Assembly: GCF_963676685.1 (NCBI RefSeq)
Contig: NC_092354.1
Coordinates: 74,847,335-74,911,334, forward strand
Origin: Mytilus edulis
Lineage: Eukaryota; Mollusca; Bivalvia; Mytilida; Mytilidae
DNA: 64,000 bases
Reading direction: 5' to 3'
The first letter of the stretch is position 1. Each line of letters starts with the position of its first letter. The translations under genes were made by a program, and so were the position numbers. Of this stretch, positions 34,259 through 44,850 are shown one piece after another. The notes beneath the pieces were generated by a model. It saw only the letters and a list, made by a program, of their open reading frames with translations. It was not told the origin of the DNA and ran no database searches.

Positions 34259-36595
34259 AAGACCAGAAGTGTTCCGACTAACATCCGGTGTTCCGAAAGA
34301 CTACATCACTCGTCCAATATATACTGCGGAAACCCTCAGGGGTTTACGCAATAAAGGAAACACATTAATTAGATATAAAGACAGTGAAACATTGTGCGAG
34401 TTTGTTCATTTTTGGCTGGTGATGGTTAAGCATCGGAAAGATAATACCAGCAAATAAAGAAGTATTAACTGAGATGTTTGTACACCAATGAGTTCGAGTT
34501 GAAAGCTTGTGGTCTGAAGCAAGCGGTTAAGAAATCTTAACGGTTGTTGCAAGCTACTGGGTTGTTCTGAAACTGTAATTCCCCACGGAAATGATAGCAG
34601 TCCCTCAAACAGGTAGCTTGTAATAGTCAAGTGAATTCGGTACTTTTGGACTAGTTGTCTCAGGAAGTATGTGCTTCGGAGACTATAAGTGTTTCAGAAC
34701 TAGAGTAGATGTCGCAGAACTAGGTGTCTCGGGAACCTATGATTTTAAAAGCTTGTTCTTCGTTATAGTTTTGAAAGGTTATAATTGTTTAGCAAATCAG
34801 TTAGACCTCGGAGTCAGTGAAAGAATTAAGGAATTGAGGTTATATTCTTTTTAATCAAAGTTAATTGTGTGTAATTTTGGTGTTTCTTTAAGTGAAAAAG
34901 TTTATTTAAAGTTTCAGTAAAGCTTCCAAATTGTAGTAAGGTCTTGAGTCTTGTTGTAGCAACAAAAATACGCGCGCGCATCTGCGATTTCATTGGTCGA
35001 TAAATTATTACGGGCGGGGCGGCGATAGGTGAATTGTCTGTCATACTGATTTTTTTATAAACCAGGCCGTTTGATTTCCCGTTTGAAAAGTTTTACAATT
35101 TTTCATGGCATGATATATCATAGCTGACTGTACTATATGTTTTAGCTCATTGTTGATAAACCATACGGAGTAAGTTGCTTACGCTCGAGTCATTTTGTTT
35201 CTAGTGGATAGTGGTCTAATTGTCAATATTACCACATCTCCTTATTCTGATATCAATACACAACAAGCGTTAGCCTTTCAAAAAGGCTATTCGACTCTTA
35301 GCTGATGAAAATGGAAAGTGCTCTCGCTTTGCAGATTAATTCATTTACTAGAATAGCCACGTGCATCAATCAGCAAATTTTACCACACACTTGAGGTCAC
35401 ACGCTATGAATTATTATCGTTTAACGTTGTTGTTTACTCCAGAAGATTCGACTATTTATAGATAAAGGCTATATCTAAAATCTAATTGCTAAAATAGAGA
35501 GGACAAATCCGATACTCTACGGGATTGAAGGACATTTACTTGGTTTGGATTGTCCTAACCAATCAATAAACTTTGATTATTTACGTCTCGTAATATCTTC
35601 CAATCAGGAAGCAAGAAAAATTCACGCACTATCTGTCCATCGTTCAATTCTTAATATGATATAACTTTTACTAGCTGATCAATGCTGATTTACACAATGT
35701 GTATTTTATACCTCCCATGTGATAAGATTGTTAACAATTAACCATTTTTATAACATTTTATTACATTATTATCAACTAAATGCTGAAGATCGTAAATAAT
35801 TGATAATATTTATAGCAGTAATAGGTATAATAGCCACCTTAATATTCATAGACGTGTATGATCCAAGGATCTGTGTTGAGAATTAGGCTAATTTAACTCA
35901 TCTGTTTGTTTTATTAATATACATATTTAAAGCATGACTAAATACATTGAGCATGTTGATTGACACGTGAATTACTTTGTGTCGCTGAATCAGCATAACT
36001 ATATTTAGATTTTACGGAATAGTCAAAGTCACATGTTTTTCTAATCTCGAGACAAGCAAAAGATTTAAAGCTAAGTCAGAAGTTAGCAATTTATTGGTAG
36101 CATTTTATTGGACCATTTACGTGCGTTAACATTACAGAACGAGTCACTTATTTTTCCATTTACTGGTTAAATGTTGATTAATGAAAATACCCCATGATGC
36201 GAAAAACATAAAAATTTCCTTTTACACTGGAACACTAATTATATTTTCCATAAGGCTGCATACTTTACGAGCCACTTTGTAGTAAATGACGAGTCCTGAC
36301 ATCAAAGTCGCGACTTCGGTAAATATTCATCAATGTAATTGTTTTCTTTGACTTCTTACTTAATATATCTTCAAATGAGAAAAGAGATTTATATCGATTT
36401 ACTGATGAAAAGGTATTTTTAAAAGAGTCGTGTATGCTTCTTCAGTCTTGTAATTTTATTTTGGTGTCAAACCCGTTGACCATCTCTTTTGATTTTATGC
36501 CTGATTAATCGTTTTGAAATTTATGGGTATAATGTATATGTTCCTTTACTTGGCTTAAGGATAAATTATAAAGTGGTGTTTAACTTAGTTTGATA
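34259..36595. other. Intergenic sequence; weak reversed family A remnant at 35110-35250
   Basis: Reading 35110-35250 on the minus strand gives GATGTGGTAATATTGACAAT followed by decayed family A blocks. ORFs of 61-74 residues at 34248-34854 show no motif. A CGCGCGCGC run lies at 34971-34979. Confidence 0.35.
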
Positions 36596-36599
36596 GGTA

Positions 36600-36838
36600 C
36601 CCACTCCTAACACACTTGTATCCCATCTAAAACAATGTAACCGCAATACAACATTTTACACGTACTTTTATCTCACCAAAACAAAATTTAACGCGTGCTT
36701 TCATCTCATCCAAAACAATATACCCACAATATATTAATGCAACATTTTAAGCGTGCTTTTATCTCATCAAAAACAACATATTCACAAATGCAACATTTTA
36801 AGCGTGCTTTTATCTCACCCAAAACAACATACCGGTAC
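36600..36838. repeat. Tandem repeat, about 4 units of 55-60 bp
   Basis: Units share CAACATTTTAAGCGTGCTTT then TATCTCACCCAAAACAACAT, with variable spacing between units. Confidence 0.7.
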
Positions 36839-36839
36839 T

Positions 36840-37240
36840 AGACAAATGCAGAGTAAAGGGGAAAAATTAGAACAGGAAAAAGATAGTAGACAAGTTAAAA
36901 ATAGAAAAAAGTTAAGTGCTTGAATATAAAGAATCGAGAAAAATGGGTTTAGAAAATAAAATAATACACAAAAGAATTCCAACGTTCCAGACCCTAATGG
37001 GTGATTCAACATTGAAACTTGATATTTTATGAAATAGATAGAAAACATCAAATACAGACACCAGTAATCTCTTGCAATTGTTGTTAGACGCCATTGGAAT
37101 ATTACGTAATTTTACCATAAAACAAATTGCATGATATTAATCAGAAGTTGCTGTAAAAATTGTGGCTTGACATTTTAATATTATGATCGATATTGTTACG
37201 AAAACCTTGTTTGAAAAAGTCAACAATGAAACGTTGACAA
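36840..37240. other. Intergenic A-rich sequence
   Basis: No supported feature. Minus ORFs of 68-78 residues are low-complexity hydrophobic. Confidence 0.35.
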
Positions 37241-37244
37241 GAAG

Positions 37245-38432
37245 AACGTTAGACACACATGTCGATATTCTTCTGACGTCTGTCATTGCGTTAGGGAGCT
37301 ACCATTTGATATTTATGGGGGGGAGGGGGGGGGGAGGGGGCTAGGATGAAAAATTTTGTCCTGCATTTTTTTTTAGCTGTAATCTCTGTCCTGCCTTTTC
37401 ATTTTTTACTCTGTTCGGTCCTGCCTTTTTTTTTTTTAGTTTATCCTAACTTTTTTTTACCTAAATTGTCGTCCTGACTTTTTTTTTGCAAGTGTCTCAT
37501 CCTGCCTTTTTTTTTTTACTCAAAACTCCTGTCCTGCCTATTTTTTTCAAATTTCATCCTAGCCCCCCCCCCTAAAAATCAAATGGTAGCTCCCTTATGT
37601 ATTTTTATTCTGTAGATAAATATAAATTTATTTTTGAATACAACACATGTTGATATCATTATTCTGATGTCTGTCATTGCTATTTTTTCCTGTAAAGAAA
37701 TGACACCTGTCGATAGTTTTCTTTTGATTTCTGTCATTATTATCTTTTTTTTTTTTTAGAAAAATGACACATGTCAATATTATTCTTCTGACGTCTGTTT
37801 TTGAAAAAAAAATCGGTAGAGAAACGACATATGTCAATATTTTTTATCTGATGTCTGCAATTGATATATTTATTCTGCAGAGAAATATCACATGTTGATA
37901 TTATTTTTCTGACGTCTGTCTTTGATATTTTCATTCTGAAGAGAAATGAACCAGTCAATATTTTTCTTCTGACATATGTCATTGCTATCTTTATTTTGTA
38001 GAGAAATGACACATGTCGATATTTTCTTCTGATGTCAGTCATTGATATCCTTTTTTTATTTGTAGAAAACTGACACATGTCAATGCCATCTTGATTCTGC
38101 AGGGAAATATCACATGTTGATATTATTCTCCTGACGTCTGTCTTTGATATTTTCATTCTGAAGAGAAATGAACCAGTCGATATTTTTCTTCTGACATATG
38201 TCATTTCTATCTTTATTTTGTGGAGAATTGACACATGTCGATATTCCTCTTCTGAGGTCAGTCATTGATATCCTTTTTTTATTTGTAGAAAAACTGACAC
38301 ATGTCAATGCCATCTTGATTCTGTAGAGAAATGCCACATGTTAATATTATTCTTCTGACTAATGTCATTGATATCTTTATTCTGTAGAGAAATGACGTGT
38401 CGATATTATTCTTTTGACGTCTGTCATATCTA
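37245..38432. repeat. Tandem repeat of about 61 bp, roughly 14 units, interrupted by a MITE
   Basis: The consensus is about GAAATGACACATGTCGATAT, TATTCTTCTGACGTCTGTCA, TTGATATCTTTATTCTGTAG. One partial unit lies left of the MITE at 37294-37594 and the rest to its right. A 180-bp higher-order repeat is visible (38041-38110 resembles 38270-38340). Minus ORFs of up to 164 residues are array read-through. Confidence 0.8.
37294..37594. mobile_element. PIF/Harbinger-like MITE, 3-bp TTA duplication
   Basis: Termini GGGAGCTACCATTTGAT and ATCAAATGGTAGCTCCC are perfect complements flanked by TTA on both sides. Next to them are G-rich and C-rich blocks that extend the pairing. The inside repeats TCCTGCCTTTTTTT. 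A TTA duplication with GGG ends fits PIF/Harbinger; this is inference. Confidence 0.75.
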
Positions 38433-39084
38433 TATTTTCTATACCCGTCTATGAACGAAGTAGCTTAATAGCGATTTAAAAACTCATAAATAAGAAATTA
38501 CTTTCATTTGATTACACTTTGAAAATAAAGTCTACACTTAATCAAACATTAACTTACAGGAAGGATTATCGGAATCTTCTTCCACATGTTCCATCAGTCA
38601 AGAAGCTTCAATTGTCTTAGTTATCAAAATGTTCTCTTTTATATGTCTGATTTTGAAATGTTCTATGTCGTTGTATTTTTTTGAATAAGTCTGGCCCTAT
38701 TCACATGCACTCATTTATTATACTTTTAAACATGTAACTAATGACCTTTATAAATGCGCTTTCATTGTGTTTTCAACTGATTCTGGTCCCATTCAAATGC
38801 ACAAATTTAGTGTATATCTTTAACATATACTAGTAACTTGTATAAATGTGCTTTCAGTGAGAGTTCAATAGACTTCTGAAACTTTTCTATGTTATTGGTT
38901 TGTATGCTTCACATGAATTTAAGCCTACTATTAACAAATGTACATCGATACCAATTCCAGAACTCGTAGAAACTGCCTAGCTCCATTTTTTTTTCTTTCG
39001 AGACTTTTCGTATGAAGTTTTAGATTTCAATTATTTTGTATGTGTTGTTTTTGGTGTTTTTTTTTTTTGTTGTGTGTGGTTTTC

Positions 39085-39115
<31 letters not shown>

Positions 39116-39174
39116 AAGAACGCACTATCCTAGATGTTCCATTTTGTCTCCAAGTCTTGGTGATTCTTAGATGT
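38433..39174. other. Intergenic sequence with T/G homopolymer
   Basis: A T-rich tract followed by an 18-base G-run at about 39097-39114 lies just outside the 39180 element. No gene supported. Confidence 0.4.
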
Positions 39175-39179
39175 ATAAC

Positions 39180-39662
39180 CACGGTCGCGAAACACGTGAC
39201 TTGCTTGTGATCAGTTTCACGGAAAAATGGCGCCTGTCTGAATAAACAAGTTCGCTTGGAGGCAAATTTTGAACGTAAGTATTTACATATCATCGTATTC
39301 ATACTATAGGACCCCCCTCATCATATGCAGCGTTTTGTTCCGAATATTTTGATGCCCATTAAGTTATATTTCACTGTTGGTTTCATAGAGAACATTCACA
39401 GAATATTTCAGATCTGCCGAAGATTGATCAGGATTGTGTACACGATATGTCCGTAAAATCACTATAAATCCATTTATGTATCTTATTTTCGCCAATCGTG
39501 TACAGAAACTTGCCCACATTTACTTATTCATTCATACAAACTAGTGTCAGTGTATATTTTTGACATTTTTGTCAGCTGAACGCAATAATATTTTTTTTTC
39601 AAAAAATGATCAGTATCCACGGTATGAACATTATATGATCAGTTCCACGGTATGAATCTGAA
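39180..39662 (+). repeat. Left terminal inverted repeat (483 bp) with embedded first exon
   Basis: It contains an E-box CACGTG, an AAAATGGCGCC element and a donor GAAC|GTAAGT at 39275. The right copy is 41611-42092. Only a T/C change near 39284 and a one-base indel in the C-run near 39310 were seen in the outer half. Confidence 0.9.
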
Positions 39663-39703
39663 AGTTATAGATCATTTCCCATAACTTTATATTTAGGTTT
39701 TAA

Positions 39704-40558
39704 ATGGATGCTGAGAAGGCAGAAAAGCTGTGTAAAATTTGTGGAAAGTCATTCCGGAGTATTTCAGCAGTGTATGATCACAAAAGGAGGCATGCCAAGA
39801 AGGGGCCATACAAGTGTTGTGGGAAAGTTTTTTTCAGTAAAGCCAATATCAAAAGACACAGGTAAATTTTCATTTCATGGAATTCTTATCATATTACTGT
39901 CACTAAATTTTTGAAAATAACATAAGCCACGGAAATAGAGAAGTTCTCTATAAACAAAATCAGTTAAATGAAAATACGAACTAGGAATATATCATTTCTG
40001 TAAAAATGTCTCTGTCCTCTGTGAATATGTACTTTTATTCAAGGAACATTATGTATAAAAAAATCAGCATTTAAAAATCTAGGGAACTGCAAAACCCGAA
40101 AACCAAGACAAATTTGTACAATCAATTAACACTAACACTTCAAAATACATAACCGCGATGGAACCCACCACAACATGGGCAAAATTGGTACCAGTAATCA
40201 TTGCCTGCCTACGAGACTTGTCTAGGAAATTACCTTACTGGACACTATTAACCATATGTTAATTCTTGATTTTTAAACATTCAGGTGTGCAGTGCATGGT
40301 GAAGAAAAAACATTTGCATGTGAACAGTGTGATAAAAGATTTTCAATTATGGCTGATCTCAACCGTCACCTCAAGATTCACGAGGAACACCCTGTAAAAT
40401 TTAAATGTACAGTATGTGGTTTAGAGTTTAAGAAAGCACATGATTGTGGTGATCACGAGGCTAGTCACAGGGGTGACAAACAGCATAGGTGCACATGTGG
40501 AAAGGCATACATCCACCAGACAAACTTTTACAGACATAAGAGAAAATGTAATCATTGA
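39704..40558 (+). CDS. C2H2 zinc-finger protein, five fingers (2 coding exons)
   Basis: Coding exons 39704-39861 (donor AG|GTAAAT, phase 2) and 40285-40558 (acceptor AACATTCAG) give 143 residues. Fingers: F1 residues 10-30 (CKICGKSF..H-x3-H), F2 38-57 (adjacent CC pair, H-x4-H, non-standard), F3 65-85, F4 94-114, F5 122-143 (C-x1-C, ending HKRKCNH). The exon junction falls inside F2. A TGEKP-like linker (HGEEKTF) precedes F3. A nuclear DNA-binding protein is expected. An upstream acceptor (ATATTTAG at 39696) and a donor in the left TIR suggest a non-coding first exon. AATAAA lies at 40642. The gene lies inside the TIR element and may regulate or help mobilise it; that is inference. Confidence 0.8.
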
Positions 40559-40641
40559 CAATCAGGATTCATCTTGACTTTATTATTTATTTTACGTTTA
40601 GTACTTTGATCTCAAAGATGAGATACATACTAGTTTTGACA

Positions 40642-40655
40642 AATAAAGATTTATT
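40642..40655. terminator. Overlapping bidirectional poly(A) signals
   Basis: AATAAA on plus (40642-40647) is followed by TTTATT (40650-40655), i.e. AATAAA on minus, within the near-palindrome AAATAAAGATTTATTT. They sit 84 nt past the plus stop and 115 nt past the minus stop, suiting both convergent genes. Confidence 0.7.
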
Positions 40656-40769
40656 TCTATGAAAAATATTTATTCAATGCCCATTTTAACAGTTGGTAGA
40701 AGTTTGGCCTGGTTGCATCTAGCTTTTTCCCAACGAATTCCAAGTTCCCCTTTACATAGAGCATTTCTG

Positions 40770-41382
40770 TCAGTTGAAATTGTTGCCTCTCGCTACATCA
40801 GATTCAGACATTTCCTCCATTACATATGGGGCAAGATTGATGAGTTCGTTAGTTAGTTGATCAAAATTTCCCTTCTCTGTTGAAGTGGATGCATCGCTAG
40901 TTACACATTTATGACTATCACCAAGGTGAGTATCTAAGGAAGTAGTATCCGGTTGCATTGACATATGTGTGTACAATGGCAAGGTGCCGATATTCATTTC
41001 AAAGTCGGAATTTTCGATATTTTGTATTAAAGGTATATCACTGTTAAAAACTTGCCATTCATCATATTTTTGTTGTTGTAATTTTGCTGGACTGTTGACT
41101 GTACAGTGCACGTTTTGTCTTCCCTTTTTTAGGTGAAGGAGAGTATGTTATTTTAAACGGACTTTTTGTTGGGCTGAAAAGTGTGCGCTTTGAGTGCCCT
41201 TTTACCTTGCCACGTTTTGGAGAAGGAGAATACTTTACTGTGTATGGCGATTTTGAAAATACCCTCTTCATTCCTGTCTGTAAGGTTGGGATTGCCTTAT
41301 TTGACGAACTCTTTTGCTGCCTGACAGTAGAGTTTTTCCGATATTTTGGCAGTTGCAGGGAAAGCCTGTTTTTTTTCCGCAT
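40770..41382 (-). CDS. Convergent second gene of the TIR element, Lys/Ser-Pro-rich then acidic (frame shift)
   Basis: Reading begins at ATG 41382, eight bases after acceptor TTATTATAG, and runs 106 residues to 41062. It has two related basic repeats (SPYTVKYSPSPKRGKVK and SPFKITYSPSPKKGKTK). A second frame, offset by +1, is open from about 41145 to a stop at 40770 and encodes an acidic, Ser/Thr-rich part ending MEEMSESDVARGNNFN. The two overlap by about 80 nt. Explanations are a one-base indel, an undetected intron, or programmed frameshifting near the A-run at 41127-41132; none is proven. The basic part suggests DNA or chromatin binding. No known domain recognised. A minus AATAAA at 40650-40655 follows. 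Confidence 0.5.
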
Positions 41383-41610
41383 GACGGGACCTATAATAAG
41401 ATAAAAATAACTGAATTAGAATTTAACTGTGTCGAAAAAAAAATGTAGTTTCCAAATAGGGTCGAAAATATATTGTAAAAGTCTGATAGAAAGTATATTA
41501 TTTATGCGTCAGGCAGTACTACTTTTGCATAAAATTATAAATTATTTTCTGCATGTATTTCCTGTCCATAAAAACCGTTTATGGGATCTTATATATAATT
41601 ATTATATCGA

Positions 41611-42092
41611 TTCAGATTCATACCGTGGAACTGATCATATAATGTTCATACCGTGGATACTGATCATTTTTTGAAAAAAAAATATTATTGCGTTCAGCTG
41701 ACAAAAATGTCAAAAATATACACTGACACTAGTTTGTATGAATGAATAAGTAAATGTGGGCAAGTTTCTGTACACGATTGGCGAAAATAAGATACATAAA
41801 TGGATTTATAGTGATTTTACGGACATATCGTGTACACAATCCTGATCAATCTTCGGCAGATCTGAAATATTCTGTGAATGTTCTCTATGAAACCAACAGT
41901 GAAATATAACTTAATGGGCATCAAAATATTCGGAACAAAACGCTGCATATGATGAGGGGGTCCTATAGTATGAATACGATGATATGTAGATACTTACGTT
42001 CAAAATTTGCCTCCAAGCGAACTTGTTTATTCAGACAGGCGCCATTTTTCCGTGAAACTGATCACAAGCAAGTCACGTGTTTCGCGACCGTG
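41611..42092 (-). repeat. Right terminal inverted repeat with embedded first exon
   Basis: Reverse complement of 39180-39662. Its donor (exon end 41998, GTAAGT at 41992-41997 minus) would splice to the acceptor before 41390 and supply the 5' UTR of the minus gene. Confidence 0.85.
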
Positions 42093-42097
42093 ATAAC

Positions 42098-42600
42098 GTT
42101 CATCTATTTAAATTCATTCTTTACTTTTATGTACTTACAACATCTCCTTGGTAACCAGTTAGTAGCAACCAGTCATCGATCAGATACATGTAGGTTGATA
42201 ACTGTGATCGGTAAAACCAATTAAAACCTTCAAATAGTGTTATCATATACTGGTAATCATCTTACACATCTCTCAGCAACATAAAAGGACACGATTCTAT
42301 TTCAAAATGACAAGCAAATATTGTTAATTAGACAAATACCATTGAAATTTGTTCAGCTGTTAGTACTGAATCTGATACAGAACCATAGATTAAAGCGGAT
42401 TAATAGCAATGACATCGATTGAAGCGTTTTTATTCCAAATACGTTATAATCATTTACTAGAAAAATATATAGTTCAAGCACTGAAGCTCAGAAATGACTG
42501 CCTCTAAGTTGAATTGTACTTGATTTGTGACATATATTTGGTATTTAAAATGATGTCTATATAAATTTAGATAATTATATATTATTTCTATGTATATTTA
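42098..42600. other. Spacer between the two young elements
   Basis: 508 bp of AT-rich DNA, ending with the TATTTA target duplication at 42595-42600. No gene seen. Confidence 0.5.
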
Positions 42601-42763
42601 TGGAACGCCATAGCTGTCTTATGTGTCTTTTTTATTATAATAAGGTGGGTTTGTATTATACGAAGGTGCTTTTCTATTATACGAAGGTGTTTTTTATTAT
42701 CCCTGTTTTCAAATCATGTGACACGCCTATGGCACGCTGTTTTTATATTAATTCAAATTTGAA

Positions 42764-43415
42764 GATATCTTATTTATTTAACAAGATATCTTATTAAGTA
42801 TTAAGATATCTTTAATTTTTATAAGATATCTTATTTAATTTGAAAGTAAATAAGATATCTTATTTAATTTGAAAGTAAATAAGATATCTCTATTAGTTTC
42901 TAAGATATCTCTATTAGTTTATAAGATATCTCTATAAGTTAATAAGATATCTCTATTAATTAATAAGATATCTTATAAAGAAGATAAGATATCTTACTTC
43001 TTTATAAAGATATCTTTTAAATACATACTTTATAAGATATCTTATTAATTAATAGAGATATCTTTTAAACTAATAGAGATATCTTATTAATTAATAGAGA
43101 TATCTTATAAACTAATAGAGATATCTTTATAACCAATTAAATAAGATATCTCTATAAGTTAATAAGATATCTCTAAAAGTTTATAAGATATCTCTATAAG
43201 TTAATAAGATATCTCTATAAGTTAATAAGATATCTCTAAAAGTTAATAAGATATCTCTAAAAGTTTATAAGATATCTCTAAAAGTTTATAAGATATCTCT
43301 ATTAGTTTATAAGATATCTCTATTAGTTTATAAGATATCTCTATTAATCAATAAGATATCTTATAAAGTATATAAGATATCTTACTTCTTTATAAAGATA
43401 TCTTTTAAATACATA
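42764..43415. repeat. GATATC palindrome array 1, mostly 21-bp spacing
   Basis: GATATC begins at 42764, 42785, 42805, 42825, 42854, 42883, 42904, 42925, 42946, 42967 and 42988 and continues. Intervals are mainly 21, some 20 or 29. Most lie in AAGATATCTY contexts, with AT-only spacers such as TCTATTAGTTTAT. Confidence 0.9.
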
Positions 43416-43422
43416 CTTTTAG

Positions 43423-43566
43423 ACAATATACGTATAGTGTCTTGAAATATGAAATTTATTTGTATGAGGCTTAGAAACGGGAAAATGCGAGGTTCTACCG
43501 AGCATTTTCCCGTTTCGTGCCGAATACAAATAAATTTCATATTTCAAGACACTATACGTATATTGT
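43423..43566. other. Long hairpin, arms about 68 bp
   Basis: ACAATATACGTATAGTGTCT is continued by a 40-bp match and, after a short mismatch, AAACGGGAAAATGC; it pairs with the reverse sequence ending at 43566. The tip is around GAGGTTCTACCGAG. It lies between the GATATC arrays of the foldback element. Confidence 0.9.
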
Positions 43567-43989
43567 TTTTATACTGAAATCGATAAAAAAAAAATGAAAA
43601 ATAAAAAAAATATGTAACAAATATTGTTAAAAAAAGTGTTTTGAATTTCCCTCTTGGGGTACCATTTTGGGGTATTTCCCTATTAGCGTAGTCCAGGCGG
43701 TAAGACATTGACATATTAAGGGATTAGAAAGGGAAAATGAACTTAATTAATAACATTTGATAAATATGGTATATAAATAACCAATTTGAAGACATAAACG
43801 TTTAAATTCATAAAAGTTTGACCATTGTTACTTCACGTTGTCATGGTCGTGACGTGACGTTGTTGATGAAATACAGTAGTTCCGGTAAGGAGGCGGGGCT
43901 TATAGGTTAGTTGAGGTCATTGACGTATAAAGCTAACGTTTATACGTATAGCTTTATCTGTATAGTAAAATAGCTGATTGCAGTATAAT

Positions 43990-44432
43990 ATAAGATATCT
44001 TATTAATTAATAGAGATATCTTATAAACTAATAGAGATATCTTATTAATTAATAGAGATATCTTATAAACTAATAGAGATATCTTATTAATTAATAGAGA
44101 TATCTTATAAACTAATAGAGATATCTTATTAAGTAAATAAGATATCTCTATTATAAACTATATAAAAGATATCTTATATAGTTAATAAGATATCTTATAA
44201 ATTTATAGAGATATCTTATATTTTAAATAAGATATCTTATATTTTAAATAAGATATCTTATATATTTAATAAGATATCTTTATAAACATTTTAATAAGAT
44301 ATCTTATTTAATATATAAGATATCTTATTTAATAAATCAGATATCTCAATTAATATATAAGATATCTCTAAAAGTTTATAAGATATCTCAACTAGTTTAT
44401 AAGATATCTTATTTAACTAAATAAGATATCTC
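43990..44432. repeat. GATATC palindrome array 2
   Basis: Same motif and spacing style as 42764-43415, e.g. TAGAGATATCTTATAAACTA units of 21 bp, in inverted position relative to array 1. Confidence 0.9.
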
Positions 44433-44504
44433 GAAATTGAATAAATATAATAACGGCGTGCCATACACGCCACACTTCCGGTTAATCACGGGAACCACAT
44501 CCAC

Positions 44505-44850
44505 ATAATAGAAAAGCTCATCCACATAATAGAAAAGCACCTTCGTATAATAGAAAACCACCTTCGTATAATAGAAAACCACCATCGTATAATAGAAAAC
44601 CACCATCGTATAATAGAAAACCACCTTCGTATAATAGAAAACCCTTCGTATAATAGAAAACCACCTTCGTATAATAGAAAACCACCATCGTATAATAGAA
44701 AACCACCTTCGTATAATAGAAAACCTCCTTCGTATAATAGAAAACCACCTTCGTATAATAAAAAACCACCTTCGTATAATAGAAAAGCACCTGCGTTTAA
44801 TAGAAAAGCACCTTCGTATAATAAAAACCGGCCCACCTTATTATAATAAA
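44505..44850 (-). repeat. 21-bp minisatellite, about 16 units
   Basis: Unit AAACCACCTTCGTATAATAG plus A. A two- to three-unit counterpart in inverse orientation is at 42650-42705. Translations of LLYEGGF repeats are array read-through. Confidence 0.9.

Larger units (their letters stand above)
39180..42092. mobile_element. 2.9-kb TIR element carrying a zinc-finger gene and a convergent second gene
   Basis: Near-identical inverted repeats at 39180-39662 and 41611-42092 differ by only a few bases. The outermost 100 bases (CACGGTCGCGAAACACGTGA and onward) are identical. ATAAC flanks both ends (39175-39179 and 42093-42097), a matching 5-bp TSD. Inside, two genes point towards each other. No transposase is recognised. 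A CAC-start terminus with a 5-bp TSD is seen in Transib/RAG-like elements, but only CAC of that heptamer is shared, so the superfamily is open. Alternatively it is a non-autonomous element that captured genes. Confidence 0.8.

Noticed and set aside
37628-38337. Minus ORFs of 69-164 residues
   Set aside because: Read-through of the 61-bp array with rotating frames.
39180-39190. RAG/Transib recombination-signal identity of the terminus
   Set aside because: Only CAC plus the 5-bp duplication match; the rest of the heptamer and any nonamer are absent, so I mention it only as a possibility.
39027-39302. 91-residue minus ORF and its 41949-42224 plus counterpart
   Set aside because: Both are read-through of the inverted repeat arms; they share only TIR sequence and diverge outside it.
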